A stretch of DNA of 14,488 bases, from NCBI GenBank assembly GCA_905193145.1, contig CAJJNP010000073.1:1-14488 (forward strand), written 5' to 3'. A model generated the notes under the pieces. The model searched no databases. It worked only from the letters and a program-made list of their open reading frames with translations, and had not been told where the DNA came from. The stretch comes from an uncultured Odoribacter sp. (lineage in GTDB: Bacteria > Bacteroidota > Bacteroidia > Bacteroidales > Marinifilaceae). Positions 1-5,888 of this stretch are shown piece by piece. The position numbers and the translations under genes were made by a program. Each line of letters opens with the position of its first letter. The first letter of the stretch is position 1.

Positions 1-54
1 GGATTACTAATACTAATGGGAATTATTTATATATTTGCCAATAAATCTCTTTAA
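1..54 (+). CDS. C-terminal end of an unidentified upstream gene (partial)
   Basis: The first frame is open from base 1 to a TAA at 52-54 and encodes 17 residues, mostly hydrophobic (roughly GLLILMGIIYIFANKSL), which would suit the end of a membrane protein. The stop lies 10 bp before the ATG of the phosphatidylserine synthase gene, a spacing typical of co-transcribed genes. The tail does not resemble the end of a phosphatidylserine decarboxylase, the usual partner of pssA in this phylum. Too little is visible to name a family, and a chance open stretch of 18 codons is possible. Confidence 0.35.
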   Translation, partial: GLLILMGIIYIFANKSL

Positions 55-64
55 AAACAGCGAT

Positions 65-787
65 ATGAAAAAACATATTCCAAACCTGATAACTTCTATG
101 AATGTTATATCTGGGACTTTAGCTATTTTTATGGCAATGTATGGACATTTGACATTGGCTGCCGGCAGTATATTGCTTGGGATGATTTTTGATTTTTTTG
201 ATGGGATGACAGCTCGTTTATTACATGTAAAGTCTGATATTGGGAAAGAGTTGGATTCATTGGCGGATGTGGTGAGTTTTGGGGTGGCTCCAGCTGTTTT
301 GGCACATTTTTTAATGCTTAAAACTTTGCCGGGAGAGAGTATGGAGCATTTCTTTGAATGGAGATTGTGGGAACAGTTGATGATATGTACACCATTATTG
401 ATTCCTGCTTTTTCCGCATACCGTTTGGCTAAATTTAATTTGGATATTCGTCAAACGACTTCTTTTATTGGAATGCCTACTCCTGCTAATGCTTTGTTTT
501 GGGGTGGGTTGGTATTTGGATATTCTTGTGCTCCGACATTGTATCATGTGTTGTTTGGTAACGTAGCGGTGTTGGGGTTTTGTGCTTTGATCTTGTCTAT
601 ATTGCTTGTTAGCGAGTTGCCGATGTTTTCGTTGAAAATATCAGGCTTAGGTTGGGTAGAAAATAAGATTCGTTATGCTTATTTGGTCTCTTTGGTTATT
701 TGTATTTGTATTTTTGGATGGGCTGTTGTTTTCTTAATAGTGCCTCTTTATATTCTTTTTTCACTATTCGCTTTACTTATAAAGTAA
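65..787 (+). CDS. pssA: CDP-diacylglycerol--serine O-phosphatidyltransferase (phosphatidylserine synthase)
   Basis: Integral membrane enzyme that transfers the phosphatidyl group from CDP-diacylglycerol to L-serine, making phosphatidylserine, the precursor of phosphatidylethanolamine. The complete CDP-alcohol phosphotransferase signature D-G-x2-A-R-x8-G-x3-D-x3-D is present at residues 46-68 (D46, G47, A50, R51, G60, D64, D68), with metal-binding and catalytic aspartates intact. A second family-typical stretch (SAYRLAKFN, then SFIGMPTPAN) follows in the middle. Several hydrophobic helices flank the signature, and the C-terminus is strongly hydrophobic. The frame can be opened at a TTG at 35, but the ATG at 65 gives the normal family N-terminus (MKKHIPNLIT), so 65 is preferred; the protein is then 240 residues. 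The 3' end overlaps the convergent HU-CCDC81 gene by 11 bp. Another CDP-alcohol phosphotransferase specificity is possible but less likely. Confidence 0.88.
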   Translation: MKKHIPNLITSMNVISGTLAIFMAMYGHLTLAAGSILLGMIFDFFDGMTARLLHVKSDIGKELDSLADVVSFGVAPAVLAHFLMLKTLPGESMEHFFEWRLWEQLMICTPLLIPAFSAYRLAKFNLDIRQTTSFIGMPTPANALFWGGLVFGYSCAPTLYHVLFGNVAVLGFCALILSILLVSELPMFSLKISGLGWVENKIRYAYLVSLVICICIFGWAVVFLIVPLYILFSLFALLIK

Positions 788-1529
788 AATCATCCATAGG
801 ATTATATTTCACATAGTCGGATGCTGGAGAAATGACATTATGATGGGTGATGTTTTTTTTATGGTTTTGTTTTGTGGGAAGCTCTGGGCGAAGTGCTGTA
901 TCGTTTTTTAATTTTCCTCCCAATAGGCTGGATTCATTATGGAAAATGTTTAATTGTGAAACGACAACAACTCCTGTAATAGTTGCTACTGCAAGACCAT
1001 ATTTCAGTAGACGTTGAAAAAAGTTTCCAATCGTTTCGTGATGTGTGTAGGCAACCATTTCCGGAGAGGAAGCCGGAGTCATACTAATTTGTACAGGATT
1101 AGTATTAGTCTTACTGATAGATTGTATGGATATGGGAGCCATACCCAATGCTTCCGAGAAAAAATTATGTTTCCCGTTTTCGAAAATAATATTGAATCGG
1201 CGATCTGTATAAAAACTTCCAATATCACCAAAATCTACACGTTGACGTTGGTTCAAGCGTATTTTTAACTCTTCAGAGAAAAGCGTTAATTGAGTTGTTG
1301 CTTTTTCATAGCTGATATTTTCTTTCATTGAAATCCAATTTGCAAGCAGACCATCGTTCTGTGTCAGATTGCGATTAAATAAGATATCTTTACCTGGAGG
1401 GCAGAGTAACCCACTTTTTTTATCTATATATGCACTTGTATAATTGCAGATAAAACCTCCAAAGTCAGGAATTATCACACAATCGTGCAAAAACAAAAGG
1501 TCAGATATGTATTCAATGAATCTATGCAT
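777..1529 (-). CDS. Membrane-anchored HU-CCDC81 domain protein
   Basis: 250 residues. The N-terminal part (about 1-125) matches the tandem HU-like domains of the bacterial CCDC81 family: it opens with MHRFIEYISDLL, then HDCVIIPDFGGF (15-26), then the second HU-like unit with RVDFGDIGSF (97-106). A single membrane segment lies at about 174-191, followed by a polar tail of about 55 residues. Members in this phylum often continue after the membrane helix into a peptidoglycan-binding SPOR domain; none is visible here, so this is a short version or a paralogue. HU folds bind DNA in other contexts; in this family a link between nucleoid or cytoplasmic structures and the envelope has been proposed but is not shown. 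The start fits the family N-terminus, although the predicted promoter leaves almost no leader. It is convergent with pssA and divergent from galE. Confidence 0.75.
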   Translation of the reverse strand: MHRFIEYISDLLFLHDCVIIPDFGGFICNYTSAYIDKKSGLLCPPGKDILFNRNLTQNDGLLANWISMKENISYEKATTQLTLFSEELKIRLNQRQRVDFGDIGSFYTDRRFNIIFENGKHNFFSEALGMAPISIQSISKTNTNPVQISMTPASSPEMVAYTHHETIGNFFQRLLKYGLAVATITGVVVVSQLNIFHNESSLLGGKLKNDTALRPELPTKQNHKKNITHHNVISPASDYVKYNPMDDFTL

Positions 1530-1533
1530 GCAG

Positions 1534-1564
1534 CAAAAGTATGAAAAAAACTTGGGAATCCAAT
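1534..1564 (-). promoter_or_regulatory. Predicted primary-sigma promoter of the HU-CCDC81 gene
   Basis: Read on the reverse strand, ATTG (1564-1561), a 19 bp spacer and TACTTTTG (1541-1534) match the Bacteroides -33/-7 promoter pattern TTTG-N19-21-TAnnTTTG. The -7 box ends only 4 nt before the ATG at 1529, so transcription would begin at or next to the start codon. Confidence 0.6.
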
Positions 1565-1625
1565 CTCTTGTAAAAAGAAAATTATCTGTTTTTTCACATT
1601 ACTAGCGCTGTGAATTTTGCTAATT

Positions 1626-1661
1626 TATTATTTACTTTGCATCAATTCAAAGTAAATAATA
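1626..1661. repeat. 14 bp perfect inverted repeat in the HU-CCDC81/galE intergenic region
   Basis: The left arm 1626-1639 (tattatttactttg) and right arm 1648-1661 (caaagtaaataata) are exact reverse complements around an 8 nt centre. The repeat ends 15 bp before the galE ATG. Each arm contains TACTTTG, one base short of a consensus -7 box, facing outward in opposite directions. It could be an operator, a 5' leader hairpin for galE, or part of a divergent promoter. The arms are AT-rich with two G:C pairs each. Confidence 0.6.
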
Positions 1662-1676
1662 TAAATCTGATTCCTT

Positions 1677-2696
1677 ATGAAGGTATTTGTAACAGGCGGT
1701 ACCGGCTATATCGGTTCGCATACTGTTGTTGAATTACAGCAGAATGGTTTTGAGGTTGTGATTGCAGATAATCTTTGCAATTCAAATATTAAAGTGCTGG
1801 ATGGTATAGAACAAATTACAGGAATACGTCCTGAATTTGAACAAATTGATCTGGCTGATGCTGCTAAGGTGCAAGATTTCTTTTCACGGCATCAGGATAT
1901 TGTTGCTGTTATTCACTTTGCTGCGTTGAAAGCTGTAGGTGAATCTGTGCAGAAGCCATTGGAGTATTACCGTAATAACTTGAATTCACTGATGAATGTG
2001 ATTGCAAGTATGCGAGTGTTTGGTGTAAAAAATTTGGTATTTTCCTCTTCTTGTACTGTCTATGGGCAAGCAGACGTTTTGCCGGTTACAGAACAGACTC
2101 CACGCAAACAGGCAGAATCTCCTTATGGTAATACGAAAGCAATGTGTGAGGATATTATGCGTGATGTAGCTAAGGTTGAAAAGGAGATGAATCTTTTAGC
2201 TTTACGTTATTTTAACCCGATAGGTGCTCATCCATCTGCTTGTATCGGAGAGTTGCCGAATGGTGTGCCAAACAATTTAATTCCATATTTGACACAAACA
2301 GTTGCTGGTATTCGTGAGCAGTTAAGCGTGTTTGGTGATGATTATAATACTCCTGATGGTTCAGCTATTCGTGACTATATAGACGTAGTAGATTTAGCTA
2401 GAGCTCATGTGGTGGCTATTCGTCGTCTTTTGGATGGTAAAAATGCGACTAATTATGAATATTTTAATATTGGCACCGGAAATGGAGTATCGGTGTTGGA
2501 GTTGATTCATGCATTTGAGCGGGCGACCGGAGAAAAAGTGAATTATAAGATTGTGGGCCGCCGTGCTGGTGATATAGAAAAAGTATGGGCTGACACGACT
2601 TTGGCAAATAATGAGTTGGGTTGGAAAGCAATTGTGCCTATTGAAGAGACTTTGGCTAATGCATGGAAATGGCAAAAACATTTAATGGATAAATAA
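1677..2696 (+). CDS. galE: UDP-glucose 4-epimerase
   Basis: Cytoplasmic NAD-dependent short-chain dehydrogenase/reductase-type epimerase that interconverts UDP-glucose and UDP-galactose, linking galactose use (Leloir pathway) to supply of UDP-galactose for surface polysaccharides. At 339 residues it has the usual GalE length. The Rossmann glycine motif TGGTGYIG is at residues 6-13; the catalytic Ser is in FSSSCTVYG (S123-S125, with S125 aligning with the E. coli catalytic serine), and the Tyr-Lys pair is Y150-x3-K154 in PYGNTK. RYFNPIGAHPS and the C-terminal RRAGDIEKVWAD segment are typical of GalE over other sugar-nucleotide epimerases. It is the first gene of an operon with the DUF3467 gene (7 bp gap) and the DUF4494 gene. 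The inverted repeat just upstream may regulate it. Confidence 0.93.
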   Translation: MKVFVTGGTGYIGSHTVVELQQNGFEVVIADNLCNSNIKVLDGIEQITGIRPEFEQIDLADAAKVQDFFSRHQDIVAVIHFAALKAVGESVQKPLEYYRNNLNSLMNVIASMRVFGVKNLVFSSSCTVYGQADVLPVTEQTPRKQAESPYGNTKAMCEDIMRDVAKVEKEMNLLALRYFNPIGAHPSACIGELPNGVPNNLIPYLTQTVAGIREQLSVFGDDYNTPDGSAIRDYIDVVDLARAHVVAIRRLLDGKNATNYEYFNIGTGNGVSVLELIHAFERATGEKVNYKIVGRRAGDIEKVWADTTLANNELGWKAIVPIEETLANAWKWQKHLMDK

Positions 2697-2703
2697 GTAG
2701 GTT

Positions 2704-3021
2704 ATGGACGAACAGAAACACCAGCAACTTGAGATTGATCTTAGTCGGGAAGTGGCACAAGGGACATATGCAAATCTTGCAATCGTTGCTCACTCTTCTT
2801 CTGAATTTATTGTGGATTTTGTGCGATTGATGCCGGGAGTCCCAAAACCGGAAGTGAAGAGTAGGATTATTATGACGCCTGAAAATATGAAGCGTTTAAT
2901 GTTGACTTTACAAGACAACATTAGAAAATTTGAGCAGGATAATGGAGTAATCCGTATCGCAGCAAATGATTCTGCTGATGCAGTATTCCCATTGGATCTT
3001 GATCCAAGAGGGCAAGCTTAA
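2704..3021 (+). CDS. DUF3467 family protein
   Basis: Small 105-residue protein. It matches the DUF3467 family across its length: an acidic N-terminus, LSREVAQGTYANLAIVAHSSSEFIVDFVRLMPG (central part at about 13-45), then KSRIIMTPENMKRL and a C-terminal amphipathic stretch. No signal peptide or membrane helix is evident, so it is probably cytoplasmic. In Bacteroidetes a family member commonly sits beside the RNA polymerase rpoB-rpoC genes; this copy instead sits 7 bp after galE, with the DUF4494 gene 39 bp downstream. Its molecular function is unknown, and nothing in the residues suggests an enzyme active site. Confidence 0.82.
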   Translation: MDEQKHQQLEIDLSREVAQGTYANLAIVAHSSSEFIVDFVRLMPGVPKPEVKSRIIMTPENMKRLMLTLQDNIRKFEQDNGVIRIAANDSADAVFPLDLDPRGQA

Positions 3022-3060
3022 TAGAGGATACTATCGTATAAACAGAAATAAATAAGAAGG

Positions 3061-3600
3061 ATGACAGCAAATTGGTTTGAAGCGAAGGTGAAGTATATGA
3101 AGGTGAATGAGGATGGGAAGAGTAAAAAGGTAAATGAGGCTTATCTTTTAGATGCAATGTCATATACTGAAGCCGAGAGTAGAATTACGCATGAAATGGA
3201 GTCTGTGATTTCCGGAGATTATTACATAAGTAGTTTAAAAAAATCGAATATTACAGAATTAGTGCCGTCGGACGATGAAAATGATGACCGTTGGTACAAG
3301 GCGAAAGTGGGCATTATAGATGCTGATGAGGTTAGCGGTAAAGAAAAGTCTTCTTTTCAGTATTATCTAGTGGCTGCATCCAACATTAACCGGGCATTGG
3401 AGAATTTGGAGAAAAGTTTGTCAACTTTTGTTGTGCCGTATGAAATTGCCAGTATAACAGATACTCAATTTATGGATGTATATCCTTATTTTGATGAAGA
3501 AGAGGAACAGATTCCGGAGAATTTGTCCCCATTGGGGCAGGTTACTGTAGCGGATGATGTTTGTGAAGACGTGGTCGATGTTGACACAAAAGAAGTATAA
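3061..3600 (+). CDS. DUF4494 family protein
   Basis: 179 residues, recognised as the Bacteroidetes DUF4494 family by its opening (NWFEAKVKYMKVNEDGKSKK), the segment AYLLDAMSYTEAESRI, and the repeated-looking block RWYKAKVGIIDADE at about residues 79-92, which echoes the N-terminal WFEAKVKYMKVNED. This suggests two related beta-rich halves. The C-terminus is highly acidic. No signal peptide or membrane helix is seen, so a cytoplasmic location is likely. It is the last gene of the galE operon, starting with ATG after an AAGAAGG purine stretch. The stop codon is embedded in the foot of a large hairpin. The function is unknown. Confidence 0.82.
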   Translation: MTANWFEAKVKYMKVNEDGKSKKVNEAYLLDAMSYTEAESRITHEMESVISGDYYISSLKKSNITELVPSDDENDDRWYKAKVGIIDADEVSGKEKSSFQYYLVAASNINRALENLEKSLSTFVVPYEIASITDTQFMDVYPYFDEEEEQIPENLSPLGQVTVADDVCEDVVDVDTKEV

Positions 3601-3646
3601 ATATTTTATTGGAGGTCTTTTTATGGTGGCCTCCAATAAAAATTTA
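3598..3646 (+). terminator. Large stem-loop at the end of the galE operon
   Basis: The core stem pairs 3604-3617 with 3628-3641 (14 bp including one G-U pair) around a 10 nt loop. With A3603 bulged out, it extends 5 bp further (3598-3602 with 3642-3646) and so includes the DUF4494 stop codon. It is a strong structure in the expected position for a transcript end, but no U-run follows the stem; five Ts are in the loop. It may terminate transcription, stabilise a processed 3' end, or do something else. Confidence 0.5.
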
Positions 3647-3862
3647 GATGAAAAAGAATCCGTAAAAAGCTGTGAAAAATCATATTTGAGGAATATTACA
3701 GTGTTAAATATTCTTCAAATTTTCGTAAACGTTTGTATTACATCATTTTCAAACTATGTGAATGTTTTTTTTCTTTGAGAGAAAGTTAGGCATAATGATT
3801 TTTTATTATTTAACTTTGTGGTGCCTTTCGGAAACGAAAACAATAACTAAAAGACTGAATAT
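3647..3862. other. Intergenic region between the galE operon and aspA
   Basis: About 216 bp of AT-rich DNA. Its right end contains the aspA promoter. A frame of 51 codons starting at an ATG inside the preceding hairpin (3623-3778) crosses it but has no recognisable homology. No tRNA, direct-repeat array or further convincing hairpin was seen. Confidence 0.5.
3786..3818 (+). promoter_or_regulatory. Predicted primary-sigma promoter of aspA
   Basis: TAACTTTG at 3811-3818 is a full match to the Bacteroides -7 box TAnnTTTG. A weak -33 (TTAG, 3786-3789) lies 21 bp upstream. The predicted start near 3825 gives a leader of about 40 nt before the aspA ATG at 3863. Confidence 0.6.
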
Positions 3863-5275
3863 ATGAAAACACGTATTGAACACGATTTATTAGGCGAAAA
3901 AGAAGTGCCGGCAGAAGCATATTATGGAATTCAGACGCTTCGTGGTATTGAAAACTTTCACAATATCAGTGGATTGACTATTAGCCATTATCCTAACTAT
4001 GTAAAAGCATTGGCTATGGTAAAATGGGCTGCTGCAAAAGCAAACCAAGAGTTGGGAATTCTTCCTGATGATATTGCTGACGCTATTACCCGTGCTTGCG
4101 AAGAAATTATCAGTGGCAAACTGCACGATCAGTTCCCTGTTGACTTGATTCAGGGTGGTGCAGGTACATCTACCAATATGAATATCAATGAGGTGGTGGC
4201 TAACCGCGCATTGGAAATTTTAGGACATGAAAAAGGTGAATATCAGTATTGTCACCCGAATAATCATGTAAATATGTCGCAGTCAACCAATGATGCATAT
4301 CCTACTGCATTTAAATTGGCCTTTATCTTCATGAACGAGGAGTTGGTTGCTGACTTAAAATTATTGATTCAGGCTTTCCGTGCTAAAGGAGAAGAATTCA
4401 AAGAAATTATCAAAATGGGACGAACCCAGTTGCAGGATGCTGTTCCTATGACTGTTGGACAAGAATTTGAAGCTTTTGCTGCTAACTTGGAAGAAGAGGT
4501 TGACCGTTTGAACCAGAATGCAAAATTGTTCTTGGAAGTAAACATGGGTGCTACTGCAATCGGTACTGGAATCAACTCTGAACCGGAGTATTCAGCAAAA
4601 TGTATTAAGAATCTGCGTATCATCAGTGGTGAGGAATTTGTTTTGGCGTCAAACTTGATTGAAGCTACTCCGGATGCTGGTTCTGCTGTTATGTATTCTT
4701 CTGCATTGAAACGTATGGCAGTGAAATTATCTAAGATTTGTAGCGACTTGCGTTTGTTATCAAGCGGTCCTCGTTGTGGATTGAGTGAAATCAACTTGCC
4801 TCCTATGCAGCCGGGTTCTTCTATCATGCCGGGTAAGGTAAATCCTGTTATCCCTGAGGTTGTTAATCAGATTTGCTTCCGCGTTATCGGTAATGATTTG
4901 ACAGTAACTTTCGCAGCTGAAGCTGGTCAGTTGCAGTTGAATGTAATGGAACCAGTATTGGTTGATTCTATTTTCAGCTCAATCAAGATGTTGCAGAAAG
5001 GTATGGACCGTTTACGTACATTGTGCGTAGAGGGCATTACTGTAAATGTTGACCGCTGCCGTACTATGGTATTGAATAGCATCGGTATCGTTACTGCGTT
5101 GAACCCGACTTTAGGTTATGAAAATTCTTCACGCATTGCTAAACGTGCCTTGAAAGAAAATCGTAGCGTTTATGATTTGGTATTGGAAGAAGGCTTGTTA
5201 ACTAAAGAAGAATTGGATGAATTGTTGAAGCCTGAAAATATGATTAAGCCTCATAAATTCTATATCAAGAAATAA
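3863..5275 (+). CDS. aspA: Aspartate ammonia-lyase (aspartase)
   Basis: Cytoplasmic enzyme of the fumarase/aspartase superfamily that reversibly deaminates L-aspartate to fumarate and ammonia, feeding fumarate respiration and nitrogen balance in anaerobes. At 470 residues it has the family length. The superfamily signature [11 protein letters not shown] is at residues 318-328, with the catalytic serine loop S319-S320. The segment [17 protein letters not shown] has Gln where class II fumarases have His (GRTHLQD), which favours aspartase over Fum[15 protein letters not shown] is also aspartase-like. It has its own promoter and is followed by an intrinsic terminator, so it is probably transcribed alone. 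Codon use is visibly more biased toward favoured codons than in the neighbouring genes, consistent with high expression. Confidence 0.92.
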   Translation: MKTRIEHDLLGEKEVPAEAYYGIQTLRGIENFHNISGLTISHYPNYVKALAMVKWAAAKANQELGILPDDIADAITRACEEIISGKLHDQFPVDLIQGGAGTSTNMNINEVVANRALEILGHEKGEYQYCHPNNHVNMSQSTNDAYPTAFKLAFIFMNEELVADLKLLIQAFRAKGEEFKEIIKMGRTQLQDAVPMTVGQEFEAFAANLEEEVDRLNQNAKLFLEVNMGATAIGTGINSEPEYSAKCIKNLRIISGEEFVLASNLIEATPDAGSAVMYSSALKRMAVKLSKICSDLRLLSSGPRCGLSEINLPPMQPGSSIMPGKVNPVIPEVVNQICFRVIGNDLTVTFAAEAGQLQLNVMEPVLVDSIFSSIKMLQKGMDRLRTLCVEGITVNVDRCRTMVLNSIGIVTALNPTLGYENSSRIAKRALKENRSVYDLVLEEGLLTKEELDELLKPENMIKPHKFYIKK

Positions 5276-5297
5276 GAAGCATAATTGACAATAAGTT

Positions 5298-5328
5298 AAA
5301 ACTCCGACTTAAAATAGTCGGAGTTTTT
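5298..5328 (+). terminator. Intrinsic terminator of aspA
   Basis: A perfect stem pairs 5298-5309 (aaaactccgact) with 5316-5327 (agtcggagtttt) around a 6 nt loop, and the T-run continues to 5328. It begins 23 bp after the aspA stop and is a classical Rho-independent form. Confidence 0.88.
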
Positions 5329-5329
5329 C

Positions 5330-5360
5330 TTTGCTGTTTAACTTATTTATACTAATATTG
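5330..5360 (+). promoter_or_regulatory. Predicted primary-sigma promoter of the DUF3332 lipoprotein gene
   Basis: TTTG at 5330-5333, a 19 bp spacer, then TAATATTG at 5353-5360 (five of six fixed positions of TAnnTTTG). The predicted start near 5367 leaves a leader of about 20 nt before the ATG at 5389. It lies directly after the aspA terminator, making this gene an independent unit. Confidence 0.6.
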
Positions 5361-5388
5361 CATATATATTATATTAAAAATCGAACTC

Positions 5389-5832
5389 ATGAAAAAAACA
5401 TTGACAAAAGTATTGGCAGTAGCACTTTTAGTTGCATCTGTACCATCTTTGACAGGATGTTATGGCCCTTTCCGTTTATCTACAAAATTGCATAATTGGA
5501 ATGGACAAGTTTCTAACAAGAAGTTTGTAAATGAATTGGTATTTTTAGGATTTTGTATTTTGCCGGCTTATGAACTTTGTCTTTTAGGTGATGCATTGAT
5601 ATTTAACTCAATTGAATTTTGGAGTGGAAATAATCCTATCTCTATGAAAGATGGTGAAGTTGAAACACAGGATGTTATGCACAATGGTAAAATGTACCAA
5701 GTAATAAAAACAAAAAATAACATGACTGTTGCTGCTAAGGATTCTGACGAAAAGGTAAATTTCAGATATTTCCTGGAAGAAGGACAATGGTATCAAATGA
5801 ATGGTGAAGTAAAAGGTTTGGCTGTTAAATAA
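5389..5832 (+). CDS. DUF3332 family lipoprotein
   Basis: 147 residues. The N-terminus is a lipoprotein signal peptide: Lys-rich start (MKKTLTK), hydrophobic core, and lipobox SLTGC with the lipidated cysteine at C24, giving a mature start CYGPF that is characteristic of DUF3332. A second hydrophobic stretch lies at about residues 47-70 (FVNELVFLGFCILPAYELC), followed by a polar C-terminal part with FRYFLEEGQWYQMNGEV. It is expected on the periplasmic side of the envelope, anchored to the inner or outer membrane; the family is uncharacterised. It is a single-gene unit between its own promoter and terminator, converging on recG. Confidence 0.85.
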   Translation: MKKTLTKVLAVALLVASVPSLTGCYGPFRLSTKLHNWNGQVSNKKFVNELVFLGFCILPAYELCLLGDALIFNSIEFWSGNNPISMKDGEVETQDVMHNGKMYQVIKTKNNMTVAAKDSDEKVNFRYFLEEGQWYQMNGEVKGLAVK

Positions 5833-5854
5833 AAATTGCCTTGAAAATATGTAG

Positions 5855-5888
5855 AGAGCTGAAGACTATATTGTTTTCAGCTCTTTTT
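5855..5888 (+). terminator. Intrinsic terminator of the lipoprotein gene, convergent with recG
   Basis: A 9 bp stem pairs 5855-5863 (agagctgaa) with 5876-5884 (ttcagctct), with a 12 nt loop, followed by a T-run at 5884-5888. It abuts the recG stop codon on the other strand; read from the recG side it has no clear U-run, so it acts best on the forward transcript. Confidence 0.75.

Noticed and set aside
35..64. TTG start for pssA adding 10 residues
   Set aside because: The added residues do not fit the family N-terminus, overlap the end of the upstream frame, and the ATG at 65 gives the expected start.
1014..1268. 84-codon forward frame inside the HU-CCDC81 gene
   Set aside because: It is antisense to the HU-CCDC81 coding region and has no family resemblance.
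4369..4827. 152-codon reverse-strand frame inside aspA
   Set aside because: It is antisense to a highly conserved enzyme core and shows no recognisable protein features; the codon bias of aspA explains its openness.
3863..5275. Class II fumarase as an alternative call for aspA
   Set aside because: GRTQLQD (Gln in place of the fumarase His) and the STNDAYPT segment match aspartases better.
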